Assembly: GCA_021107945.1 (NCBI GenBank)
Contig: JAIORV010000183.1
Coordinates: 1 to 40,768, forward strand
Origin: Vulcanimicrobiota bacterium
Lineage (GTDB): Bacteria; Vulcanimicrobiota; JAJTBE01
Length of the DNA stretch: 40,768 nucleotides
Direction of reading: 5' to 3'
The notes beneath the pieces are model-generated. The model ran no database searches and was not told where the DNA came from. It worked only from the letters and a program-made list of their open reading frames with translations. This document shows, piece by piece, positions 16,662 to 23,684 of this stretch. The translations under genes were made by a program, and so were the position numbers. Positions within the stretch are counted from its first letter, which is position 1, and each line of letters starts with the position of its first letter.

Positions 16662-17006
16662 TTACGTACTTCCCCCGGAACCTCCACCTGCGCCTCCGGC
16701 CGCTCCTGCTGCCCCCGAAGCTCCTCCGACTCCTCCTGCTGCGGCGGATGCGCTTCCAATTGCTCCCACGATTCCTGAAACACTCGCCCCGGCATTGCCC
16801 TGTCCTGCCACCATTGCTTCAGAAGAGATATTTGCCGAATCGGAATGACTCACAGGGGAGACTCCTCCAGAAGTTCCTCCTCCGGATCCTCCACCGGTAG
16901 ATGCTGCCGCCGTGCCACCTGTCGATGCGCCGCCATGAGCAGATGCGGCAACGCCGCTGTATGCGCCGCAAACAGCGGTACTGGGTTCGATTTTACCACC
17001 TGCCAT
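16662..17006 (-). CDS. Gly/Ala/Ser-rich small protein
   Basis: 114 residues, over two thirds Gly, Ala or Ser: MAGGKIEPSTAVCGAYSGVA, then runs such as GGGSGGGTSGG and GGVGGASGAAGAAGGAGGG. No signal peptide. A GAGGAGG ribosome site lies eleven bases before the ATG and an extended -10-like TGCTATATA is further up, so this strand is the one expressed; the Pro-rich frame on the other strand (16648-16848) has no ribosome site. The composition suggests a flexible or fibrous structural peptide, for example a surface or spore-like coat component, but nothing more can be said. Confidence 0.5.
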   Translation of the reverse strand: MAGGKIEPSTAVCGAYSGVAASAHGGASTGGTAAASTGGGSGGGTSGGVSPVSHSDSANISSEAMVAGQGNAGASVSGIVGAIGSASAAAGGVGGASGAAGAAGGAGGGSGGST

Positions 17007-17075
17007 AATCTAATAAACCTCCTCAAAAAACCTTTCTACTATATAGCAGAAAAATTTTACATCTTTTCATGCTTA

Positions 17076-17088
17076 TTGTATCATACAA
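17076..17088. promoter_or_regulatory. Palindromic site upstream of the Gly-rich gene
   Basis: TTGTAT-C-ATACAA, a perfect 6-1-6 palindrome 70 bp before the start. Further upstream, TTAA cores lie at 17125, 17136, 17145 and 17156 (GTTAAC in two of them), recalling the iterons before the 13390 gene. Confidence 0.4.
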
Positions 17089-17206
17089 CAACCGGTTCAT
17101 TCCATTGATTTAGTGTGAAATATGTTAACACTTTATTAAATATGTTAACTTTTTGTTAATTATGACTTGCTCATATGTTGTTTCGTAATTATTCACTGCA
17201 GAGGGC

Positions 17207-17248
17207 GGTAGAGTAGAGAGGGGGGACTTCCCTCCTCTCTACTCTACC
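17207..17248. other. Long perfect hairpin downstream of nucleotidase-like gene
   Basis: A 15-bp perfect stem (GGTAGAGTAGAGAGG at 17207-17221 against its complement at 17234-17248) with a 12-nt G/C loop. It lies 16 bp after the stop of the minus-strand gene, where a terminator would be, but no T-run follows on that strand; a T-run (A-run at 17251-17257 on the plus strand) sits before it instead. Confidence 0.55.
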
Positions 17249-17264
17249 GGTAAAAAAATACCTT

Positions 17265-18872
17265 TCACTTTCCCTTGGGCTTGTATGCTTTGGGATACAC
17301 CAATATCTTTATACGCCTATCCTGAGAAGGTGACACGATTTTCATTTCGGTAATATAATCGATAAATACAGCCCGAGCCTGACTGCCAAAAATAGCATCC
17401 GTGGAATCTTTGAAATTATAACCGTCACCGCCGAGGTAAGTAAAGTTAAGAGTGGCAGTTCGATATTTCCTGTCCTTTTCCAGGGGTTTACCGTTCACCA
17501 TGATGTCACTTGTCCGACTGCCCCTGGGCTTACTGAAATCAATTGAGTAGGTAAGCCCGGAAACCTGGGGAGCATGATGGGTCCGCCAGGCGCAGCCACT
17601 TTCTAATGCTCTTTTCAGGTTTCTTCCCGAAAGTTCCATGGTTACAAGGGAGTCCTGGTAGGGAAATACTTTAAATGCATCCTCTACAGTTATATTTCCC
17701 TTATTAATCTCGTCTTTGATGGCGCCCTGGTTGATAATCACCACATCAGCTCCGGTCTTTCTACGAAAACTATCGCAAAGCAAACTGCCAAGATCTACAT
17801 CAGCATATCCCTCACCCCATTCACGGCTAAGCTTGGTAGTTGCTTTTGCAATAACCTTTTTCATTATATGTTCAATTCTAATCTCGTATTTTTCAATGAT
17901 TTTTTGCACTTCCGGGTCAGGTTTCAGCTCTTCTGTCAAAACCAGAAATCTTTCATTTTCCCTGGTGTAGGATTTAATCTTTTTGGTTTTGGGATCGATT
18001 TTGAGAACTAATTTTCCAAGGTACCTGCTTCTGGAACCAGCCTGAACAATAAGGGTGTTCCGGACTTTCATTGTATCCATGATTTCTGTAAGGCACTGCC
18101 CCCCAATTATCACATCAATTTCTGGAACACACTTCGCCAATTTATCATCTCTCCACCGAGCCAATTGGGAGATGACGATAATAATTTCGGCACCCTCTTT
18201 TTTCATCTCAGGTATATATTTCTTAGCTGTTTTAATAGGACTCAGGATTTTAAGACCTTCTACATTTTCCGGTAGAGTTACCTTGAAAGTTCTTGGAGTA
18301 GCAAGTCCGAGGATGCCCACTTTTATATTGCCAACTTCCTTGATTATATAAGGCTTCACATCGAATATTCGTTTATCGGGAAATTTTTTATAGACAATAT
18401 TTGCACTGATTACGGGGAAATTTGCCATCTGAATCAATTTTTCCAATCCTGACTGCTTGAAATCAAAGTCATGGTTGCCAATTGTCATTGCATCATAATT
18501 CAGGCAATTCATAACCTCGATGACCGATCTGCCTTTGAACAGGTTGGAAATGGAAGTGCCGCTGAAAGTGTCTCCCCCGTCAAGTAAGAGAACTTTGTCG
18601 GGGTATTCCTTTCGGATCTGGGAAATTAAGGTAGCGATATATGCTAACCCCCCGATACGCTTAGGATCCTCATTGTCTTTCGTATATATATCGGAAGGCT
18701 TCAAATGACCATGTATATCATTTGTATGAACAATAACCAGGGTTTGATCTTGTTCTACGCGCGGTTCCCTTGAACACGAGATTGAAAATAACATCACAAC
18801 TATCCACATTAATGCCGCCAAAACTCTCGTTCCTGAAGTTCCTATGACCACGATCTTTTTTACCTGTCCCAT
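17265..18872 (-). CDS. UshA-like 5'-nucleotidase family protein with altered metal site
   Basis: 535 residues, the usual two-domain length. N-terminal hydrophobic signal with a cysteine at 33 (FSISC; an imperfect lipobox), then the metallophosphatase domain: HTNDIHGHL (49-57), DGGD (98-101) and GNHDFD (132-137). The two later histidine motifs are changed: the expected SH-x-G is SQLA (Q236) and the expected GGH-x-H/Q is GGQCL (Q259, L261). The C-terminal substrate domain is intact in outline (NQGAIKDEI 381-389, FPYQDSLV 403-410, YLGGDGYNF 479-487), with lysine where UshA has an arginine in this loop. Known members hydrolyse extracellular nucleotides or UDP-sugars; whether this one is catalytic is doubtful. 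Confidence 0.85.
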   Translation of the reverse strand: MGQVKKIVVIGTSGTRVLAALMWIVVMLFSISCSREPRVEQDQTLVIVHTNDIHGHLKPSDIYTKDNEDPKRIGGLAYIATLISQIRKEYPDKVLLLDGGDTFSGTSISNLFKGRSVIEVMNCLNYDAMTIGNHDFDFKQSGLEKLIQMANFPVISANIVYKKFPDKRIFDVKPYIIKEVGNIKVGILGLATPRTFKVTLPENVEGLKILSPIKTAKKYIPEMKKEGAEIIIVISQLARWRDDKLAKCVPEIDVIIGGQCLTEIMDTMKVRNTLIVQAGSRSRYLGKLVLKIDPKTKKIKSYTRENERFLVLTEELKPDPEVQKIIEKYEIRIEHIMKKVIAKATTKLSREWGEGYADVDLGSLLCDSFRRKTGADVVIINQGAIKDEINKGNITVEDAFKVFPYQDSLVTMELSGRNLKRALESGCAWRTHHAPQVSGLTYSIDFSKPRGSRTSDIMVNGKPLEKDRKYRTATLNFTYLGGDGYNFKDSTDAIFGSQARAVFIDYITEMKIVSPSQDRRIKILVYPKAYKPKGK

Positions 18873-18923
18873 TATTTCCTCCTGTATAACCGTTCAACAT
18901 CCTGAAAGGCGAAATGTCTGACC

Positions 18924-19321
18924 TATTAATTTGGGTGCATTTACTTTTTGTCAAAGGTTCAAGCGTAATTATTCAGTCTCCCAAGGCTTCTTGTCCTTCT
19001 GAGCGAATCAAGAAAGACTTGAGTATGTCATTCTGAGCGGATCACGAATGAATTACTTGACTCCGATGATTTTCTCAAAGACGCGATTATCTTGTGTCCA
19101 GGGATTTACACAGCGAAGAATCTCTTGAACCTATGCTTGAAGGAGATCGTTGCCACAGAAGAGATCCTTCGCTGATTAATACATCGGAGGTAAGTAAAAT
19201 CCGTTCTTACCAAAGCTTATCCAATAAATTAAGAGATCGTATTCCGCTCAGGATGACATGGCGGTGGGATCTGAATAGCAATAAATATTTTTGACAGGAA
19301 ACATGTGCACCCTATTAATTT
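18924..19321. mobile_element. Non-autonomous insertion element with 9-bp target duplication
   Basis: The element proper is 18933-19312 (380 bp). It begins GGGTGCATTTACTTTTTGTC and ends TTGACAGGAAACATGTGCACCC-like; the two ends are inverted copies matching at 17 of the first 23 positions, with the outer seven (GGGTGCA/TGCACCC) perfect. On both sides stands TATTAATTT (18924-18932 and 19313-19321), a 9-bp direct repeat as left by a cut-and-paste transposase. Inside are no genes; most of the interior (18985-19258) is the dispersed repeat also present at 39-275 and 1934-2017. It must have been moved by a transposase encoded elsewhere. Confidence 0.8.
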
Positions 19322-19536
19322 TCGGTATCTTCCTATACATCTACATCCTTACGACATAAAAATCACTTATTCCTCCTAAATTTATCGAATAAAGATTGAT
19401 TGATATTCAATTTTATGTCAAGCATGGCAAACGAGAAAAGGGTCGCAAACTAACTAAAATGTTTTTTAAAATTGTCTTGACAATGGGGTCCACTTTACTT
19501 TTTTTCTCGAAAATAATCTCTTGTGATTTGGGCGGC

Positions 19537-19591
19537 GGGACGCCGTCCCCACCATTATAGCAATGTTGGTAGCTGCGGCGTCTCGCCGCAG
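19537..19591. repeat. Two hairpin words in the 19.3-19.7 kb spacer
   Basis: GGGAC-GCC-GTCCC (19537-19549) and CTGCGGCG-TCT-CGCCGCAG (19573-19591), both perfect palindromes. The remaining spacer from 19322 to 19704 is AT-rich and shows a TTGACA at 19477-19482 without a convincing -10 box; no gene is present in 18873-19704. Confidence 0.6.
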
Positions 19592-19704
19592 TATAGAAAC
19601 AACCTCAAATTGTTAAAAAAATCCACAAGCAAAAAGTTTCTGGAGGGGATTTCTTTTTAAAATGGAATATCACATAAAGAAAATCGGTTATTCAGGAGAA
19701 ACTT

Positions 19705-21027
19705 ATGAACAAAAAAAAGCAAAAGAACAAAAAGGTCAAATTCCTATCTCTTTCCGTTTGTGGTTTCAAATCCATTGCAGATAAACAAACAATAGAAATT
19801 CGTCCTTTGACAATACTTGCCGGCGCAAATAGCTCCGGTAAGTCAAGTATAATGCAGCCACTTCTTTTAATGAAACAAACGCTTGAAGCGCAATACGATC
19901 CGGGGGTATTTCTCCTTGATGGCCCAAATGTCCATTTTTCATTAGGAGATCAATTATTATGGAAAGGTCCGGATGAACACAGAACGACTGAGTTTACTGT
20001 TGAGCTTGAGTTCGATAAGATTTTAGTTAGAATGAAGTATGTCAAAGCAGAAAAAGAAATTGATATCGCTGAAATGGCATACAAGTTTGGAGATAACGAA
20101 GAGCAGTTATTCACCAAGGGAATGACACATGATGAGATAAAGGAAAAAATACCGGATCTTTTTGATAGCATTTACGAGGAATTTGGCAAACTGGAAGAAT
20201 TAAATTTTGAGGTTGTTAGAAAACGATGTTTCCGCGAAATTCATATTCATTCAAGTGGAGAATTTAGCTTTGCTATTTATACGTTTTCTCCTGGCAGTTT
20301 CCTTGTAGATCTCTTACTTAATCTTATTCATCTTCCCGGCCTTCGCGGAAATCCGGAACGAACATGCAAAAAGATTGCACTTGGCAAATATTTTCCGGGG
20401 ACTTTTCAAAACTACGTGGCAAGTGTTATAGATCACTGGAAGGAAGACAGCCCAGATAAGCTAGAGTTGCTGGGAAAGAATCTTCAAAAGCTTGGCCTGA
20501 CATGGAAAATTGATTCCAGAGACATTGATGATACACAGATTGGACTCTATGTAGGTCGCCTTCCTGTTGGAAGCATGAAAAAAGGATCCGGCGACATGGT
20601 CAGTATTGCGGATGTGGGGCTTGGTGTGTCCCAGACTCTGCCTGTAGTGTTAGCTTTAATGGTGGCAGAACCGGGGCAGATTGTCTATATCGAACAGCCT
20701 GAACTTCATTTGCATCCCGGAGCCCAGGTTGCCCTTGCACAGATAATTTCTGAAGCCTCCAAAAGAGGTGTTCGTGTAGTAATTGAAACGCACAGCCAGT
20801 ATTTGCTCCTTGGTGTTCAAACGCTGGTGGCAGAAGGTAAGCTTAATCACAATTTAGTCAAGCTCCACTGGTTTACTCGCCGGAAGAATGGTTCAACCAA
20901 GGTGAGCAGTGTTGATCTTGATAAAAGCGGAGCTTATGGTGATTGGCCCGAAGATTTCAGCAATGTTGAATTAAAACTGGAAGAACGATATATAAATGCA
21001 TTCGAAAAATCGCTGGAAATGGAGTAA
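19705..21027 (+). CDS. SMC/OLD-like AAA ATPase with DUF3696-type C-terminus
   Basis: 440 residues. The N-terminus LSLSVCGFKSIADKQTIEIR leads into Walker A GANSSGKSS (40-48) and Q51. A 230-residue insertion (65-295) replaces the long coiled coil of SMC proteins. Then come a signature-like DVGLGVSQTLPVVLAL (303-318), Walker B QIVYIEQPELHLHP (325-338, E330/E333) and the switch histidine H363 (ETHS). The end, GAYGDWPEDFSN (409-420), is the DUF3696 signature. Such ATPases act as dimeric DNA- or damage-sensing machines in several anti-phage systems (OLD/Gabija, Septu, PARIS) with a nuclease partner. Here the partner gene starts 8 bp downstream. Strong ribosome site (CAGGAGAAAC). Confidence 0.85.
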   Translation: MNKKKQKNKKVKFLSLSVCGFKSIADKQTIEIRPLTILAGANSSGKSSIMQPLLLMKQTLEAQYDPGVFLLDGPNVHFSLGDQLLWKGPDEHRTTEFTVELEFDKILVRMKYVKAEKEIDIAEMAYKFGDNEEQLFTKGMTHDEIKEKIPDLFDSIYEEFGKLEELNFEVVRKRCFREIHIHSSGEFSFAIYTFSPGSFLVDLLLNLIHLPGLRGNPERTCKKIALGKYFPGTFQNYVASVIDHWKEDSPDKLELLGKNLQKLGLTWKIDSRDIDDTQIGLYVGRLPVGSMKKGSGDMVSIADVGLGVSQTLPVVLALMVAEPGQIVYIEQPELHLHPGAQVALAQIISEASKRGVRVVIETHSQYLLLGVQTLVAEGKLNHNLVKLHWFTRRKNGSTKVSSVDLDKSGAYGDWPEDFSNVELKLEERYINAFEKSLEME

Positions 21028-21035
21028 CTACATAA

Positions 21036-21569
21036 ATGTCAAAGAAAAAATCCAGGCGAATTGTAATTGATGCCTGTATTGCCCGCTCTGCCGGGGGAGA
21101 TAGAGCCAAAAAAGGACGTTCCATTCTATGCACGAGTTTTCTCTTAAAAGTATTAAAAATTTGTTACATAGCGATATTTACAGAAGAACTTTTTGAAGAA
21201 TGGAGAAAACATAGAACAGATTTTGCCAGGAAATGGCAGAAAACAATGTTCTCAAAGAATAAGGCTAAAATTCTTGATAATTCAGAAGATCAACTTTTGC
21301 GCAATAGAATTAGATTAGAATGCGAAAGAAGAAAGCTGCCATTGGAAGAAGTGCTTAAGGATACTCACCTTGTTGAAGCGGCGATTAAAACGGACAAAAC
21401 AATCGCTTCTTTAGATAATAAGGCAAGAAATAATTTTAGTAAAATGTCTCCAGGAATTGGGGAATTGAGATCAATATACTGGATAAATCCTGCCAATCCG
21501 GACGAGAATGTTATTCAATGGCTCGAATCGGGCTCAATCCCGGATGCAAATAGACTGTTGTGTAATTAA
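21036..21569 (+). CDS. PIN-like putative nuclease partner of the ATPase
   Basis: 177 residues. The order of acidic residues fits a PIN fold: D12 in RRIVIDACIARSAGG, E50/E51 in IAIFTEELFEEW, D109 in EEVLKDTHLVEAAI and D127 in IASLDNKAR. PIN domains cut RNA or DNA using these acids and Mg2+ or Mn2+. Residues 52-100 are very basic (KHRTDFARKWQKTMFSKNKA), suitable for nucleic acid binding. The gene lies 8 bp after the ATPase gene, clearly one operon. The assignment rests on motif order only; a small toxin-like VapC relationship is unlikely because of the length and the ATPase partner. Nothing like an antitoxin gene accompanies it. Confidence 0.65.
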   Translation: MSKKKSRRIVIDACIARSAGGDRAKKGRSILCTSFLLKVLKICYIAIFTEELFEEWRKHRTDFARKWQKTMFSKNKAKILDNSEDQLLRNRIRLECERRKLPLEEVLKDTHLVEAAIKTDKTIASLDNKARNNFSKMSPGIGELRSIYWINPANPDENVIQWLESGSIPDANRLLCN

Positions 21570-21634
21570 TAAAGCTTCTTTTAACCTTTTAACTATGCCG
21601 GTGCCGGCATACTCATGCGTAAGGCGGGGATCCT

Positions 21635-22309
21635 CTGAAAACGAAAAGTAAAAATCTGACACCCATTAGAATATTTGTAAAAAGGTGCATTGACATCTTT
21701 TTATCGATATTTATTCTCATACTCATTTCCCCATTGCTGATCATAATGGCTATTGCGGTGAAGCTTGAATCAAAAGGGGCGGTATTTTATCTTCAGGAGC
21801 GAATCGGCAGGGGAGGAAAGCCCTTCACAATTTACAAGTTTCGAACAATGGTTGTTGATGCAGAGAAGAAAGGACTGGGATATGAGCTTGTAAAGGGAGA
21901 CTCGCGTATTACAAAGGTAGGGGAGTTCCTTCGAAGGTGGAGCATTGACGAATTCCCGCAATTGATAAATGTGTTGAAGGGCGACATGAGCCTTGTTGGG
22001 CCGAGACCTACACTGGGATATCAGGTCGAGCAATATGACGACTTTCAAAGACGCCGTCTTGAAGTGAAACCCGGAATGACGGGGCTTGCAACTGTTATGG
22101 GGAGGAATCTTCTGACATGGAATGAAAGGATAGAGTATGATGTCCAATACATTGACAACTACTCCATAATCCTTGATTTCAAGATTATGCTGTGGACATT
22201 CTCAGCGATATTCCGGGGGACAGGAGTGTATGCCAATAACACCGATGTTTTCAAGATAAAGCCATCGGGGAAGACGGAAAAAGGAAAGCAGGAAACGGGG
22301 GACGGATAA
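21635..22309 (+). CDS. Polyprenyl-phosphate sugar-1-phosphate transferase
   Basis: 224 residues if begun at CTG 21635, which follows AAGGCGGGGA by a good distance; the frame opens at 21623 and has no ATG before 21746, too late to keep the conserved start KRCIDIFLSI. The bacterial sugar transferase domain is complete: re-entrant membrane helix (20-43), LESKGAVFYLQERIGRGGKP (44-63), IYKFRTM (66-72), catalytic D105-E106 in SIDEFPQL, SLVGPRP (119-125) and KPGMTGLA (145-152). The short length marks it as a monotopic (PglC/WcaJ-core) enzyme that loads the first sugar phosphate onto undecaprenyl phosphate for surface glycans. Confidence 0.88.
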   Translation: MKTKSKNLTPIRIFVKRCIDIFLSIFILILISPLLIIMAIAVKLESKGAVFYLQERIGRGGKPFTIYKFRTMVVDAEKKGLGYELVKGDSRITKVGEFLRRWSIDEFPQLINVLKGDMSLVGPRPTLGYQVEQYDDFQRRRLEVKPGMTGLATVMGRNLLTWNERIEYDVQYIDNYSIILDFKIMLWTFSAIFRGTGVYANNTDVFKIKPSGKTEKGKQETGDG

Positions 22310-22511
22310 GGAAAGCAGGATTTTTTCTCTAAGGAAATGAGGAAATAAGGAAAGGATAACGGAGGATGGAAAAAAGATGACGGAGGACGGAACTGTAGGA
22401 GGGACGTCTCGTCCCGATAAATGGAAAACGGAGGATGGAAATCAGAGGTTGGAGGTCGGAAGTCGGATGACAGATCCCATTTCCCACTTCCCGGTTCCCC
22501 TTTCCGGGTTC
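22310..22511. repeat. Purine-rich repeat spacer with GGGACG-TCT-CGTCCC hairpin
   Basis: Repeated words of the type GGAGGATGGAAA and GGAGGACGG alternate with a perfect palindrome at 22401-22415. The open frame through this stretch (from 22377) has no coding character and is repeat DNA read through. Confidence 0.55.
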
Positions 22512-23492
22512 ATGGAAGGACAGTCAAAAAATAAATTAACCTCGATGCTGAGAATGATGATAGTGATTCGCAGGATTGAGGAGACATTGAACGACCTTTT
22601 CGCAAGGGGAAAGCTCTTCGGGACGACACACCTCTGCGTGGGACAAGAGGCCGTCGCAGTGGGTGCATGCTATCCTCTACGAAAAGATGATCTTGTCGCC
22701 TCCACTCACCGGGGACATAGTCACGCCCTCGCCAAGGGTGTCAGTTTGCGCAAATTAATGGCGGAATTGCTTGGCAAGGATGAAGGACTCTGCAGGGGGA
22801 GAGGCGGAACCCAACATCTTTCCGATATCTCGGTGGGCTTCCTGGGGACTAACGGGATAACGGGAGGATTGATCCCTGTCGCCACAGGCGCGGCGTTGGC
22901 TTTCAAGATGAAAAAGCAGGATAATGTTGTTGTGTCTTTCTTCGGCGACGGCGCATCAAACACCGGTGTTTTTCACGAATCCATCAACTTCGCGTCAATA
23001 AAAAAACTCCCTGTTATTTATATCTGTGAAAATAATTTGTACGCAATGAGTATTCATGTGAAACGATCCACATCTGTCGAAAACATCGCCCAAAGGGCTT
23101 CAGCCTATTCAATTCCCGGCGTTATTGTCGATGGGATGGATCCCCTTGCTGTTGAGAAAGCTATGGTTGATGCGGTAAACCGGGCGAGAAAAGGCGAGGG
23201 ACCCACGCTCATAGAGGCGAAGACATACCGATACCTGGGGCATTCGAAGTCGGATCGCAGGGTATATCGTACCAGGGAGGAGGAAAAATACTGGATGGAC
23301 AGGGACGCCATTCAAAATCTCTCTTCTGCCCTGATCGAGAACAATGTCGCCGCTGACGAGGAAATTGAAGCTATTTTCAGGGATGCCGAGAATGAAGTAA
23401 AGTCTGCAGTCGATTGGGCTGTATCACTTCCGGACCCTTCTGTGGATGATGTAGCCTCAGGGTTGTTTCAAGAGAATAATGAATATGTATGA
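22512..23492 (+). CDS. Orphan TPP-dependent 2-oxoacid dehydrogenase E1 alpha subunit
   Basis: 326 residues from the ATG at 22512, matching the usual E1 alpha length; an in-frame extension to 22377 is repeat-derived. Family segments: FGTTHLCVGQEAVAVGA (36-52), STHRGHSHALAKG (64-76), the GRGGTQHLSD stretch (96-105), and the thiamine diphosphate/Mg site GDGASNTGVFHES (145-157) ending in ENN (173-175). RYLGHSKSD and YRTREEEKYW near the end are the usual phosphorylation-loop region. These subunits decarboxylate pyruvate, acetoin or branched-chain oxoacids, but only as alpha2beta2 tetramers. No E1 beta, E2 or E3 gene follows; the neighbours are surface-glycan genes. No clear ribosome site. Confidence 0.88.
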   Translation: MEGQSKNKLTSMLRMMIVIRRIEETLNDLFARGKLFGTTHLCVGQEAVAVGACYPLRKDDLVASTHRGHSHALAKGVSLRKLMAELLGKDEGLCRGRGGTQHLSDISVGFLGTNGITGGLIPVATGAALAFKMKKQDNVVVSFFGDGASNTGVFHESINFASIKKLPVIYICENNLYAMSIHVKRSTSVENIAQRASAYSIPGVIVDGMDPLAVEKAMVDAVNRARKGEGPTLIEAKTYRYLGHSKSDRRVYRTREEEKYWMDRDAIQNLSSALIENNVAADEEIEAIFRDAENEVKSAVDWAVSLPDPSVDDVASGLFQENNEYV

Positions 23493-23684
23493 AAAATCTC
23501 ATAACTATTTGCCACATAATTCGTAGAAAACACATAAGCTCCTTAATAAGTAATGTCGTTGTTTTAGGCTGGTCGGGAGACAGGACGGAAACCAAATATT
23601 GTGGAATTAATAATGGTCAAAAGTGTTAACTTTATATGAAACTCTGCGTCCTCTGCGGTGAATAATTATCTGTAAACAGCTTGA

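Noticed and set aside
16648-16848. Pro/Ala-rich protein on the plus strand
   Set aside because: No ribosome site or promoter; it is the complement of the Gly/Ala/Ser-rich minus-strand gene.
17207-17248. Intrinsic terminator of the nucleotidase-like gene
   Set aside because: The stem is long and well placed, but no T-run follows it on the minus strand, so it was kept only as a hairpin.
19094-19294. 66-codon open frame
   Set aside because: Lies wholly within the mobile element and the dispersed repeat; no ribosome site.
22377-22511. 45-residue extension of the E1 alpha protein
   Set aside because: Made of purine-rich repeat and a hairpin word; family members start at the ATG at 22512.
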